Shown piece by piece: positions 1 through 9,321 of a stretch of 64,000 bases of DNA. A program made the translations under genes and the position numbers. Numbering within the stretch: the stretch's first letter is position 1; every line of letters starts with the position of its first letter. Below the pieces are notes generated by a model. That model had not been told where the DNA came from, searched no databases, and saw only the letters and a program-made list of their open reading frames with translations. Origin of the DNA: Pelagihabitans sp963710535 (GTDB lineage: Bacteria > Bacteroidota > Bacteroidia > Flavobacteriales > Flavobacteriaceae); contig CAVQAW010000010.1 of the NCBI GenBank assembly GCA_963710535.1, forward strand, positions 62,001-126,000, given 5' to 3'.

Positions 1-377
1 CTAAAATAGATTCCTTGATGTTCAAGCCAGAGGTTGGCAGCGTTTATGAAGTGAAGGTCATTAAGATGTTAGACTTCGGAGCGGTTGTTGAATATAGGGA
101 TGCCCCCGGCAATGAAACATTGCTGCATGTCTCTGAATTGGCATGGGAACGTACCGAAAATGTTTCCGATGTGGTCAACATGGGTGACGTTTTTGATGTG
201 AAATATTTGGGGGTTGATCCCCGTACCCGCAAAGATAAAGTTTCCCGAAAGGCATTATTGCCAAAACCGGAAGGCTATAAAGAGAGACCACCGAGAGTAG
301 GTGGAGACCGAAGGGATGACCGCCGAGGCGGAGGAAGGGACAGCCGAGATCGAGATCGCAAACCTCGAAGGGACTAA
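1..377 (+). CDS. pnp: Polyribonucleotide nucleotidyltransferase (PNPase), C-terminal part
   Basis: This is the 3' end of a gene entering from the left edge; the frame is open from base 3. PNPase is the phosphorolytic 3'-5' exoribonuclease of RNA turnover. What is visible is the S1 RNA-binding domain (E-x-G-x-VY near the start, then DFGAVVE and LLHVSEL), followed by a basic tail rich in Arg, Asp and Gly (runs such as RRDDRRGGGR). S1 plus an RGG-like tail at the extreme C-terminus is the usual PNPase ending in Bacteroidota. The next gene is rpoD, a neighbour often seen in this family. An S1 protein of another kind is possible because the catalytic RNase PH domains lie outside the window. Confidence 0.88.
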   Translation, partial: KIDSLMFKPEVGSVYEVKVIKMLDFGAVVEYRDAPGNETLLHVSELAWERTENVSDVVNMGDVFDVKYLGVDPRTRKDKVSRKALLPKPEGYKERPPRVGGDRRDDRRGGGRDSRDRDRKPRRD

Positions 378-403
378 TCCTTAAGGAATTCCAAGATAAA
401 ATG

Positions 404-432
404 GCCCCAATTTTTTAATTGGGGCTTTTTTT
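404..432 (+). terminator. Intrinsic terminator after pnp
   Basis: A 9-bp perfect stem (404-412 with 417-425, GCCCCAATT/AATTGGGGC) has a TTTT loop and is followed by seven T. It ends the pnp transcript before rpoD. Confidence 0.9.
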
Positions 433-539
433 GTGCGCTTTAACCAAAATATCGGCTTTTTTTTACGATTGTGTAACATTTAGCGATTTTTTACGTATAA
501 GTATATGCAGCTTATGCAACATGAACTTAATTTATCTAA

Positions 540-1403
540 ATGAGACAGCTAAAGATTACCAAACAGGTTACCAACAGGGAAACCGCATCTTTGGACAAAT
601 ACCTACAAGAAATTGGCAAAGTAGATCTTATTACCGCAGATGAAGAAGTGGAATTGGCACAAAGGATCAAGGCCGGCGATCAAATCGCCCTTGAAAAACT
701 GACAAAAGCCAATCTTCGTTTTGTGGTATCGGTTGCCAAACAGTATCAAAATCAAGGCCTTACCCTTCCCGATTTGATCAATGAAGGCAATTTGGGCCTG
801 ATCAAAGCGGCACAACGTTTCGATGAAACCCGTGGTTTTAAGTTTATTTCCTATGCCGTATGGTGGATTCGTCAATCGATCTTGCAGGCATTGGCAGAAC
901 AATCCCGAATTGTGAGGTTGCCGTTGAACAAAATTGGTTCGATCAACAAAATCAATAAGACATTCGCTTTTTTGGAACAAGCGCATGAACGACAGCCCTC
1001 GGCAGAGGAAATTGCCAAGGAATTGGACATGACCGTCGAGGATGTGAAACAATCCTTGAAAAACTCAGGTCGCCATGTATCCATGGATGCGCCTCTAATC
1101 GATGGGGAAGATTCGAACCTATACGACGTACTTCGTAGCGGGGAATCGCCAAATCCCGATCGTGAATTGTTGCACGAATCACTGCGCACCGAAATAGAAC
1201 GAGCGCTGGAAACCCTTACCCCAAGAGAAGCCGACGTCATTCGTTTGTACTTTGGCCTTGCCGGCCAACATTCCATGACCCTGGAAGAAATAGGAGAAAC
1301 TTTCGACCTTACCAGGGAAAGGGTACGCCAAATCAAGGAAAAAGCCATTAGGAGGTTGAAGCACACTTCCAGAAGCAAAATATTGAAGACCTATCTCGGC
1401 TAA
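540..1403 (+). CDS. rpoD: Primary RNA polymerase sigma factor RpoD
   Basis: This is the housekeeping sigma-70 factor, which directs RNA polymerase to promoters. At 287 residues it is the short form typical of Bacteroidota, without the large region 1.1 and non-conserved insert of E. coli RpoD. Region 1.2 lies near residues 19-47. Region 2 (NLRFVVSVAKQYQ, DLINEGNLGL, FKFISYAVWWIRQ) lies near 60-115. Region 3 follows, and region 4 (LTPREADVIRLYFGL and RERVRQIKEKA) lies near 225-280. It presumably recognises the TAnnTTTG-type -7 elements seen elsewhere in the window. Two stem-loops follow the gene. Confidence 0.97.
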   Translation: MRQLKITKQVTNRETASLDKYLQEIGKVDLITADEEVELAQRIKAGDQIALEKLTKANLRFVVSVAKQYQNQGLTLPDLINEGNLGLIKAAQRFDETRGFKFISYAVWWIRQSILQALAEQSRIVRLPLNKIGSINKINKTFAFLEQAHERQPSAEEIAKELDMTVEDVKQSLKNSGRHVSMDAPLIDGEDSNLYDVLRSGESPNPDRELLHESLRTEIERALETLTPREADVIRLYFGLAGQHSMTLEEIGETFDLTRERVRQIKEKAIRRLKHTSRSKILKTYLG

Positions 1404-1482
1404 AACGGGAATTGAATTGCAGCGTTAAATGATCCTTAATATTGGAAATTTGGCATTAAAGTTGTAATTTGTGTACAATAAC

Positions 1483-1509
1483 AACAGTTATCATGACTGT
1501 TCGTTTTTT
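1483..1509 (+). terminator. First stem-loop downstream of rpoD
   Basis: A 6-bp perfect stem AACAGT/AACTGT-type (1483-1488 with 1496-1501) with a 7-nt loop is followed by CG and six T. It is weaker than the second hairpin at 1522, and the pair forms a tandem terminator. Confidence 0.55.
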
Positions 1510-1521
1510 GATTGATGAATA

Positions 1522-1549
1522 AACTCCGGCTGATTACCGGAGTTTTTTT
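1522..1549 (+). terminator. Intrinsic terminator after rpoD
   Basis: The stem AACTCCGG (1522-1529) pairs with CCGGAGTT (1537-1544) around a 7-nt loop, and a T-run continues to 1549. Confidence 0.88.
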
Positions 1550-1616
1550 ATTACAGGTTACACCCAGGGCTTCTGGGAGACTGAATTATTATGAAATTTA
1601 ACTTTTTTAGAACGCC

Positions 1617-1844
1617 ATGGACGGTACCAATACACAAGCCAACAATCCACTACACGGGATAAAACTCATCGACATGTTGGAACATTTGACTTCGATATAC
1701 AGTTGGGAAGAAATGGCGGCCATCATAAATATCAACTGCTTCAAAAACGATCCATCCATAAAATCATCCTTAAAATTTCTTAGAAAGACCCCTTGGGCCC
1801 GGGCCAAAGTGGAACAATTATATTTGACATCGATATCGCAATGA
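1617..1844 (+). CDS. VF530-family DNA-binding protein
   Basis: This is a 75-residue protein of the VF530 family (PF09905, once DUF2132), named after a Vibrio fischeri protein shown to bind DNA. The hallmark segments are NPLHGIKL near residue 11, SWEEMA near 28 and the block ININCFKNDPSIKSSLKFL followed by RKTPWARAKVE through about residue 70. The length matches the family. It is monocistronic between the rpoD terminators and the exported propeller gene. Its cellular role is not established. Confidence 0.93.
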   Translation: MDGTNTQANNPLHGIKLIDMLEHLTSIYSWEEMAAIININCFKNDPSIKSSLKFLRKTPWARAKVEQLYLTSISQ

Positions 1845-2072
1845 TCGCCGATCCGATTGCAAAGGCTGCCCCACGTGGCTTTATAAAAAACCACCTTCCC
1901 TATGGTCGTGCAACCGGTTTGCGAAGTAGTTTATAATTCCCCGTCGATTCCATTTGATCGCGCAGGTTGATTGCTTGTGCACAATTGTTTCCTTAAGAAT
2001 CCCATGATTTTTTTCCTGTGCCATGGAATGGTACATTTTATTATCTTTAGGGATATCCTAAGGATCCATACC

Positions 2073-4721
2073 ATGCAAAAAACCATAACCCTGCTACTTT
2101 TTTTCAGCCTATTGCTCTCCTGCCAAAAAGAGGCCAATAAAGATTTGGCTGAAAATATCCAACCGATAAGCTTCAATCTTCCAGAAGGTTTCGAGCTTGA
2201 TGATCTTTACCATCCCAATGCACATGGGCAGGGTTCTTGGGTCGCACTTGCCCAAGGTCCCGAAAACATCATCTATGCCTGTGACCAACGGGGCAAAATT
2301 TACCAACTGAAAGTACCTTCCAATGGAAATCCTGTAGATCCTTCCGAAGTAGACAGTTTAAATCTGCATATTGGGGAGGCCCATGGTCTGCTCTGGGCCC
2401 ATAATAGCCTTTACGTGGCGGTCAACAAGACTTGGGACGATGAAATTCCGGATGACCAGGAAAATGGCAGCGGGGTGTATCGACTTACCGATACCGATAA
2501 AGACGGGAAATTGGACAAAGTGACCATGCTCCTTAAATTGGAAGGTGAAGGGGAACATGGTCCACACAGTTTTGTATTGTCGCCAAATGGTCAGGAAATC
2601 TACTTTATTGCCGGAAACCATACCTTGATTCCGGAACCCCTGCTCAAAAACAGCCGCTTGCCCACCAATTGGGGGGAGGACAATTTGTTCAAACCTTATT
2701 TGGATGCCCGCGGACATGCCAATAACATCAAGGCCCCTGGGGGTTGGATCAGCAAATTCGATCCTGAAGGTACCCAATGGGAACTCGTTTCGGCGGGGTA
2801 TCGGAATCCTTTTGATATCGCCTTCAACCAAGACGACGAACTGTTCACCTATGATGCCGATATGGAATGGGATATTGGCATGCCATGGTACAGACCTACC
2901 AGGATATGTCATGTGACCAGTGGCAGTGAATATGGTTGGCGCACGGGGTCGGGAAAATGGCCGGCATATTATCCAGATAACCTTCCCGCAGCAGTGAATA
3001 TGGAACAGGGTTCGCCCACGGCGGTCCTTGCCGGTGCAAAACTGAAATTTCCCGCGAGGTATCAAAACGGACTCTTTGTGATGGATTGGAGTTTTGGCAC
3101 CGTTTATTTTATCGACCTAAAACCCAAGGGCAGCAGCTATGAGGCTACAAAAGAAGAATTTCTTTCCGGTACGCCCCTACCCCTGACCGATATGATCGCA
3201 GGTTCTGACGGCAACCTCTATTTTGCCACGGGCGGCCGTGGATTGGATTCACATCTTTATCGATTGCGATATACCGGAACCGATTCGGAACCAGCGATGT
3301 CATCACCTGATGAAGCAGCCCTAGCATTGCGATCGCTTCGCCATAGTCTGGAAAAATACCATTCTGAAAATTCTGATGATGCCATTTCGTTGGCCTGGGA
3401 CAACCTCACTCACGAGGATCGTTTTATCAGATATGCGGCCCGGGTAGCTTTGGAACACCAACCCGTTGAAAAATGGGAAGCACGTTTCTTTGCGGAAAAA
3501 GACCCCGTCAAACTCATAGAAGGGGGAATTGCCTTGGCACATCAAGGGGATAAAGGACTTGAAGGGAAAATTATCGAAAAGTTGAACCCAATCAAATTGG
3601 AGGTATTGACCACAGCACAACAAGTCGCCTTGCTGCGCACCTATGCCTTGCTATTCATTCGAATGGGACCACCGGATGCACTCCACGGGAACATGATCGT
3701 TAAAAAACTGAACTCTTATTTCCCCAATGCCAATAATGCGGTGAACAAGGAACTGGGGCAGCTGTTGCTTTATCTGGAATCGAAGGGAATCACAAAAGCG
3801 TTGGTGGCCCTTTTGGAAAAGCATACTTCGGAAAAAACAGTTACCGAGGGGGTTCAATTGCTTGACGAAGAAACCACCATGCGCAGCGAACAATATGGTC
3901 CGCTCATTAGGGATGTCATCGCAAAAATGCCACCCAGTGAAGCCATCTACTATGGCCTATTGCTCAGCCATGCCGATCAGGGATGGACCAAAGACTTGCG
4001 CGAAAAATACTTTCGTTGGTTTTACGATGTTTTGGGCGCGAAAGGCGGTATGAGCTTTAAGGCCTATATGGAAAATGTACGGCAACAAGCCATGACGAAC
4101 GTGCCTGAAGCCGAAAAATCATATTTCCAAGAGCTGTCGGGCGTGTACACCCCTTCTTCCGTTATGGCCGACTTGCCCCAGCCCTTAGGACCGGGCCGAA
4201 ACTATACCGGCGAAGATATGGGCAATATCATCTGGGGCGAGGCCTTGGGCGATTACCAAGTCAGCTTTGCGGACGGGGAGCGCGCCTACCAGGCGGCCAT
4301 GTGCACCTTATGCCACAGGATGCGCGGCGAAGGTGGGGCCGCAGGGCCCGATCTTACCCAAGCACATAGCAAGTTTGGCAGCTACGACCTGTTGTTTGCC
4401 ATTTACAGCCCCAATGACGATATTTCCGACCAATATGCCAATACCTTGTTCGAAATGAAGGACGGGGAAAAAATCGCCGGGCGAATCAAATCGGAAGAAG
4501 GGGAAAACATCACCCTGATGCCGAATCCCTTCAATGAAAGTTACACGGTGCAATTGGCCAAAAGTGAGATCGTAAAACGGGGTCTTTCCCCGATTTCGCC
4601 CATGCCTCCCGGGTTACTCAATCGATTGAACGAGAAGGAAGTTAAAGACCTGTTCGTTTATTTACAGGCCGGAGGAGATCAAAACAATGAAGTGTATACC
4701 AAAAAGAAAGACCTCAAATAG
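2073..4721 (+). CDS. Lipoprotein: PQQ/sorbosone-dehydrogenase-type propeller fused to a c-type heme domain
   Basis: The product has 882 residues from the ATG at 2073. I chose this start because it gives a clean lipoprotein signal (TLLLFFSLLLSC, lipobox Cys17) and has AAGG just upstream; the open frame runs further upstream but without a signal. The N-terminal half (about 40-410) is a six-bladed propeller of the soluble glucose/L-sorbosone dehydrogenase class. A helical, HEAT-like stretch (about 420-690) follows. Near residue 744 lies CTLCH, a CxxCH heme attachment site, in the context G-x-x-GPDLT...YSPNDDISDQY typical of the putative heme-binding domain common in Planctomycetes. It is probably an outer-membrane- or periplasm-anchored oxidoreductase of sugars or alcohols. 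The substrate is unknown. Confidence 0.85.
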   Translation: MQKTITLLLFFSLLLSCQKEANKDLAENIQPISFNLPEGFELDDLYHPNAHGQGSWVALAQGPENIIYACDQRGKIYQLKVPSNGNPVDPSEVDSLNLHIGEAHGLLWAHNSLYVAVNKTWDDEIPDDQENGSGVYRLTDTDKDGKLDKVTMLLKLEGEGEHGPHSFVLSPNGQEIYFIAGNHTLIPEPLLKNSRLPTNWGEDNLFKPYLDARGHANNIKAPGGWISKFDPEGTQWELVSAGYRNPFDIAFNQDDELFTYDADMEWDIGMPWYRPTRICHVTSGSEYGWRTGSGKWPAYYPDNLPAAVNMEQGSPTAVLAGAKLKFPARYQNGLFVMDWSFGTVYFIDLKPKGSSYEATKEEFLSGTPLPLTDMIAGSDGNLYFATGGRGLDSHLYRLRYTGTDSEPAMSSPDEAALALRSLRHSLEKYHSENSDDAISLAWDNLTHEDRFIRYAARVALEHQPVEKWEARFFAEKDPVKLIEGGIALAHQGDKGLEGKIIEKLNPIKLEVLTTAQQVALLRTYALLFIRMGPPDALHGNMIVKKLNSYFPNANNAVNKELGQLLLYLESKGITKALVALLEKHTSEKTVTEGVQLLDEETTMRSEQYGPLIRDVIAKMPPSEAIYYGLLLSHADQGWTKDLREKYFRWFYDVLGAKGGMSFKAYMENVRQQAMTNVPEAEKSYFQELSGVYTPSSVMADLPQPLGPGRNYTGEDMGNIIWGEALGDYQVSFADGERAYQAAMCTLCHRMRGEGGAAGPDLTQAHSKFGSYDLLFAIYSPNDDISDQYANTLFEMKDGEKIAGRIKSEEGENITLMPNPFNESYTVQLAKSEIVKRGLSPISPMPPGLLNRLNEKEVKDLFVYLQAGGDQNNEVYTKKKDLK

Positions 4722-4891
4722 GAAAAAGGCCTTCCAAACACAATCATGCGCGCAAATTTAATGACTTCGTGCGAATGGAATTTGGGAGATTCAATAATCC
4801 TGTTTTTTATGAATCCTTAAATTATTTTAACGCTTTGGAATCGATGTGGCATGAAATATCGTCGCATTGAACCATCCTTAACATCAAATCA

Positions 4892-7800
4892 ATGTATTCT
4901 GCGAAACAAGTTAAAATCTATTTAGCCTTAAGTTTTTGTCTTGGGGCATGCCCCCTTTCGGCCCAAAAAAGTGCCAAAGCTGAAATATCACAACCCAAAC
5001 CTATCGATCAAAGTTTTTATGAAGGGCTTGAATGGCGAAATATAGGGCCTTATCGCGGTGGACGATCATTGGGCTGTGCGGGTAGTCCGGGCAGGCCGAA
5101 CGAATATTATTTCGGCGCTACCGGTGGCGGTTTGTGGAAGACGACCGACGGCGGCACCGAATGGTCGCCCGTGACCGATGGGCAGGTAACCAGTTCCTCG
5201 GTCGGGGCCGTGGCGGTGGCCGAAACCAACCCCGATATCGTATACATCGGTATGGGCGAGGTGCAACTGCGCGGCAGTATCACCCAAGGTGACGGGGTAT
5301 ACAAGACCAAGGACGGCGGCAAAACTTGGAGACATCTTGGCTTAAAGGAAACCCAGGCCGTTTCGCGGATAAGGATCCATCCGACCAATCCAGATATTGT
5401 TTATGTAGCCGCTTTGGGCCATCCATATGGCGATAACGAGGAACGCGGTGTATTCCGAAGTAAAGATGGTGGCAATAGTTGGCAAAAAGTACTCTACGTA
5501 AGTCCAAAAGCCGGTGCCGTAGACCTGATCATCGATAGGAACGATCCGAATGTGCTGTACGCGAGTACCTGGCAGGTATACCGTAAAGCTTGGAAAATGT
5601 GGGGTGGCGGCCCTGATTGCAAGCTATGGAAATCGACTGATGGGGGCGATACCTGGACAGATTTGACGAACAATCCCGGTATGCCCGCCCCACCGATCGG
5701 TAAAATCGGCGTTACCGTTTCCCCTGCAGATTCGAATCGGGTCTGGGCCATCGTGGAAGCCAATGATGGGGGTGTTTTCAGGTCGGATGACGGCGGAAAA
5801 ACCTGGGAACGGACCAACGATGAGCGCAAATTGCGACAACGTGCCTTTTATTATTCCCGAATCTATGCTGATCCGTGGGACAAAGAAACCGTGTATTGCT
5901 TGAATACCGGATTTTATAAATCCACCGACGGTGGAAAAACCTTTGGCACCAGCATTGAAGTCCCCCATGGCGACAACCACGATCTTTGGATCGACCCCAA
6001 TAACCCCGACCGAATGATCAATTCAAACGATGGGGGCGCGAATGTGAGCATCAACCAAGGAAAGAGCTGGACGGAACAGGATTATATCACCACACAATTG
6101 TACCATGTGATGGCCACCAGTGATGTCCCCTATCATGTTGCCGGGGCGCAACAAGATAATAGCACCATTGCCATGCCGAGCGATGGATGGGATCATAAGC
6201 AGGCCAGGGGGCCGAACCATGGTTGGTACTATGCTGTCGGTGGGGGCGAAAGTGGTTGGATTACCCAACATCCCGTCAACAAAGATATTTTCTATGCGGG
6301 GAGTCAAGGTGCCCTGTTGACGCGCTATGATCGAAGTAACGGACAATCCCGTGATATTCAGGTCTATCCGCGATTTTTCTCGGGAGAGCCAGCCAGTGCA
6401 CTTCCCGAAAGGTGGCAATGGACTTTCCCTATCATGTTCGCACCTCAAGATCCGAATGTGATGTATACCTGTTCGCAGCATATTTGGAAGACCACCAATG
6501 ACGGCCAATCATGGGAAAGAATTAGTCCAGACCTGACCTATGCGGATCCGACAACACTGGATAAGACCGGTGGCATCATTACCATGGACATGAATGGGCC
6601 CGAAATTTATGCTACCGTATTTGCATTGGCGCCCTCTTTTCATGATATCAATACCATTTGGGCCGGTTCCGATGATGGCAAAATCAACATTACCCGGGAT
6701 GGTGGAAAATCCTGGACGGACATTACCCCAAAGGAACTGCCCAAATTTTCAAGGGTGAGTATCATCGAAGAATCGAGACATAGGCCCGGAACACTTTTTG
6801 TGGCCGCGAACCGATACCAGGTTGACGATCGACAGCCTTACGTTTTTAAGACGCATGATTACGGAAAAACCTGGACCAAGATCATCACTGGTATCGCGGC
6901 AGGGCATTTTGCCAGGGCCATCCGTGAGGATCCCGTTCGACAGGGACTGCTGTTCTTGGCAACGGAACACGGTGTTTATTTTTCGATGAACGATGGTGGA
7001 CTTTGGCAAAGTCTTCAGTTAAAACTTCCCGATACTCCGATTCGCGATCTAGTGGTAAAAGACAATGACGTGGTCTTGGGTTCGCACGGTAGGGGTTTTT
7101 GGATTTTGGATGACATTCAGCCCTTGCGACAGTACACCGATGAAATGAAACTTCAGTCTGCAGTGCTATTCGAACCCTCGGATGCCATTAGGGGCATTCA
7201 GGATGCCTCCATTCAATATTACCTTAAACAACAGCAAGATACGATCACCTTTGAAATTTTGGATGCCAATGACCGGCTGATCGATTCTTTTACGGGCAGC
7301 AAGCCAAAATATGAAAAAGATCCCGACCTGCCCTGGTGGGAACAAGGAGGTTCATCAAAACCGACCACGGCCAAGGGCATCAATACATTTACATGGGATT
7401 TGAGATATCCGGGGGCAAAAGTCTTCGAAGGAATGATCATATGGAGCGCCCAACCGGAAAGAGGACCAAAAGCGCCTTTGGGCACCTATAAGGTACGTAT
7501 GAAAACCAAGGATTCGGAGCAAACCCAGAGTTTCAAAGTGCTGATAGACCCCAATCTTAAAGGCATAACCGAGGCCGATCTGCAAGAACAGTTTGAACTT
7601 GCCAATAACATCATGAAAAAGACCAGCGCCGCGAACGAAGCGGTGATCAAGATACGAACGATACGAAAACAGATCAACTCGAGTAAAGACAAAGTGGGGA
7701 CAGTCGATTTTGAAAAGACCATAGAGCCTTTGCTTGCAGACATGGCGCAGGTTGAAGAATCATTATACCAGGTAAAGAACCAATCGGGCCAGGATCCCCT

Positions 7801-8032
7801 CAATTTCCCAATCAAACTCAATAACCGGTTGGCATCCCTGCGACGGAGCGTTGAGGATGGGGACGCGAAACCGACCGACGGCGCCTACCTGGTTTATAAT
7901 GAGTTATCGAGCGAACTTGAAGAACATCTGGCTGCCCTTAAAGCCAGTTTGGAAAAACAACTGCCATCGGTGAACACGGTCTTGGGCAAAGCAGGTGCAA
8001 TGCCCATCGAAGTATCCGACATGGGGCAATGA
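4892..8032 (+). CDS. Exported VPS10/BNR-repeat propeller protein (glycosyl hydrolase-like)
   Basis: This 1046-residue secreted protein has a signal peptide at 1-25 (cleavage near PLSAQ). About ten Asp-box/BNR motifs of the form S/T-x-DGG-x-T/S-W occur between residues 70 and 730 (for example KTTDGGTEW, RSKDGGNSW, KSTDGGDTW, ITRDGGKSW), building one or two sortilin-like beta-propellers. The C-terminal 250 residues are helical (about 860-1040), as in the VPS10-domain 'glycosyl hydrolases' annotated in many Bacteroidota. No T9SS C-terminal sorting domain is evident. An enzymatic role is not demonstrated for this architecture. It follows the PQQ-type lipoprotein gene on the same strand with a 170-bp gap. 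Confidence 0.85.
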   Translation: MYSAKQVKIYLALSFCLGACPLSAQKSAKAEISQPKPIDQSFYEGLEWRNIGPYRGGRSLGCAGSPGRPNEYYFGATGGGLWKTTDGGTEWSPVTDGQVTSSSVGAVAVAETNPDIVYIGMGEVQLRGSITQGDGVYKTKDGGKTWRHLGLKETQAVSRIRIHPTNPDIVYVAALGHPYGDNEERGVFRSKDGGNSWQKVLYVSPKAGAVDLIIDRNDPNVLYASTWQVYRKAWKMWGGGPDCKLWKSTDGGDTWTDLTNNPGMPAPPIGKIGVTVSPADSNRVWAIVEANDGGVFRSDDGGKTWERTNDERKLRQRAFYYSRIYADPWDKETVYCLNTGFYKSTDGGKTFGTSIEVPHGDNHDLWIDPNNPDRMINSNDGGANVSINQGKSWTEQDYITTQLYHVMATSDVPYHVAGAQQDNSTIAMPSDGWDHKQARGPNHGWYYAVGGGESGWITQHPVNKDIFYAGSQGALLTRYDRSNGQSRDIQVYPRFFSGEPASALPERWQWTFPIMFAPQDPNVMYTCSQHIWKTTNDGQSWERISPDLTYADPTTLDKTGGIITMDMNGPEIYATVFALAPSFHDINTIWAGSDDGKINITRDGGKSWTDITPKELPKFSRVSIIEESRHRPGTLFVAANRYQVDDRQPYVFKTHDYGKTWTKIITGIAAGHFARAIREDPVRQGLLFLATEHGVYFSMNDGGLWQSLQLKLPDTPIRDLVVKDNDVVLGSHGRGFWILDDIQPLRQYTDEMKLQSAVLFEPSDAIRGIQDASIQYYLKQQQDTITFEILDANDRLIDSFTGSKPKYEKDPDLPWWEQGGSSKPTTAKGINTFTWDLRYPGAKVFEGMIIWSAQPERGPKAPLGTYKVRMKTKDSEQTQSFKVLIDPNLKGITEADLQEQFELANNIMKKTSAANEAVIKIRTIRKQINSSKDKVGTVDFEKTIEPLLADMAQVEESLYQVKNQSGQDPLNFPIKLNNRLASLRRSVEDGDAKPTDGAYLVYNELSSELEEHLAALKASLEKQLPSVNTVLGKAGAMPIEVSDMGQ

Positions 8033-8112
8033 AAATGACTCTTGAAATGGAAAGTATGACTCCGAAAAGATAGCACCATGGGGTCTTTCAAGGATCAATA
8101 GAAATATCAGGC

Positions 8113-8610
8113 ATGCCAAAAGAGGAACCATACCGAATACCGGCCCGGACCAGCATAGGCCATGTACACCTAAAGGTAGCCAATATCGATAGTTCCCTTG
8201 ATTTTTATTGCGGTCTATTGGGGTTCGACATCACCTCGAGATATGGCAAGGAGGCGGTTTTTATCTCTGCCGGCGGCTATCACCACCACATTGGCCTTAA
8301 TGTTTGGTACAGTAAGAATGCGCCACCAGCAAAGAAGGAATCGGTCGGACTTTTCCATACGGCCATTCTGTATCCCACAAGAAAGGATTTGGCCGCTATT
8401 TATGAGCGGATCCTCAAAGCCGACTATCCCCTGACAGGGGCAGCCGATCACGGGGTATCCCAAGCGCTATACCTCAACGATCCCGATGAAAACGGAGTGG
8501 AACTCTACTGGGATCGGCCTAAAGAAGAATGGCCCACAAAACCCGACGGAACATTGGACATGTTCACGAAACCATTGGATCTTAACGCACTTATGGCACT
8601 GATGCGATAA
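8113..8610 (+). CDS. VOC superfamily protein (ring-cleavage dioxygenase/glyoxalase-like)
   Basis: This 165-residue protein has two beta-alpha-beta-beta-beta modules of the vicinal-oxygen-chelate fold. Candidate metal ligands are His17 or His19 in GHVHL, His82 in GLFHTAI and Glu130 in GVELYWDRP, in the order typical of type I extradiol (catechol 2,3-) dioxygenases of the CatE type. The substrate cannot be read from the sequence. It sits just upstream of rpe, which has its own promoter-like element. Confidence 0.85.
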   Translation: MPKEEPYRIPARTSIGHVHLKVANIDSSLDFYCGLLGFDITSRYGKEAVFISAGGYHHHIGLNVWYSKNAPPAKKESVGLFHTAILYPTRKDLAAIYERILKADYPLTGAADHGVSQALYLNDPDENGVELYWDRPKEEWPTKPDGTLDMFTKPLDLNALMALMR

Positions 8611-8624
8611 CGGTATCAATTCAT

Positions 8625-8632
8625 TACTTTTG
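8625..8632 (+). promoter_or_regulatory. Bacteroidota-type -7 element upstream of rpe
   Basis: TACTTTTG is a perfect TAnnTTTG match 26 bases before the rpe start codon. No TTG is found at the usual 17-23 bp upstream, so this is a half-supported promoter. Confidence 0.4.
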
Positions 8633-8658
8633 TGATCAATAAGGAAGCATTACCGAAA

Positions 8659-9321
8659 ATGAATAAAATTAAAATAGCACCTTCGCTTTTGGCCGCCGAT
8701 TTTGGCAATTTACAACGAGATGTAGAAATGGTAAATGGAAGCGATGCCGATTGGCACCACATCGATGTGATGGATGGCCTGTTCGTTCCGAATATTTCTT
8801 ATGGAATGCCGGTGATCAAAGCCATAGCCAAACATGCCACGAAACCTTTGGATGTGCATTTGATGATCGTCGATCCCGATCGCTATATCGAAACCTTCGC
8901 CCATTTGGGTGCCGAAGTACTGAGCGTGCACTATGAAGCATGTACCCACCTACACCGTACCTTGCAAGCCATAAAAGGCGCCGGCATGAAAGCCGGGGTA
9001 GCGTTGAATCCACATACCAACATTTCCCTATTGGAGGATACGATCAATGACATCGATCTGGTCTGTGTGATGGGCGTCAACCCGGGCTTTGGCGGACAGT
9101 CATTTATCGAAAATACCTATCGCAAAGTAAAAGCGCTCAAAGCGCTGATCCAATCCAGGGGAGCCCACACCCTCATTGAGGTCGATGGTGGCGTGACCGA
9201 TACCAACGCAAAAAAATTGGCAGCATGTGGCGCCGATGTTCTGGTTACGGGCAGTTATGTTTTCAGTGCGCCCGATCCGCTTGCCGCCATTGCCCGGATT
9301 TCGAAAATAGCCACTGGTTAG
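8659..9321 (+). CDS. rpe: Ribulose-phosphate 3-epimerase
   Basis: This enzyme interconverts ribulose 5-phosphate and xylulose 5-phosphate in the pentose phosphate pathway. The start at 8659 (MNKIKIAPSLLAADFG) is preferred over the upstream open codon because it lies after the -7 element at 8625 and has AAGGA about 12 bases upstream. It yields 220 residues, the family norm. Motifs of this TIM barrel are APSLLAADFG at the N-terminus, HHIDVMDGLFVPN with metal-binding His/Asp, DVHLMI, MGVNPGFGGQ and EVDGGV near 170-175. Its stop overlaps the convergent CBS gene by four bases. Confidence 0.96.
   Translation: MNKIKIAPSLLAADFGNLQRDVEMVNGSDADWHHIDVMDGLFVPNISYGMPVIKAIAKHATKPLDVHLMIVDPDRYIETFAHLGAEVLSVHYEACTHLHRTLQAIKGAGMKAGVALNPHTNISLLEDTINDIDLVCVMGVNPGFGGQSFIENTYRKVKALKALIQSRGAHTLIEVDGGVTDTNAKKLAACGADVLVTGSYVFSAPDPLAAIARISKIATG

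Noticed and set aside
419..643. 74-residue plus-strand ORF over the rpoD start
   Set aside because: It overlaps the terminator and the start of rpoD in another frame and has no family features.
4892..8032. T9SS cargo with a C-terminal sorting domain
   Set aside because: The C-terminus is helical and lacks the short beta-rich sorting domain. The same holds for the other exported proteins in the window.
8602..8632. Full -33/-7 promoter for rpe
   Set aside because: Only the -7 element TACTTTTG is convincing; no TTG lies 17-23 bp upstream.
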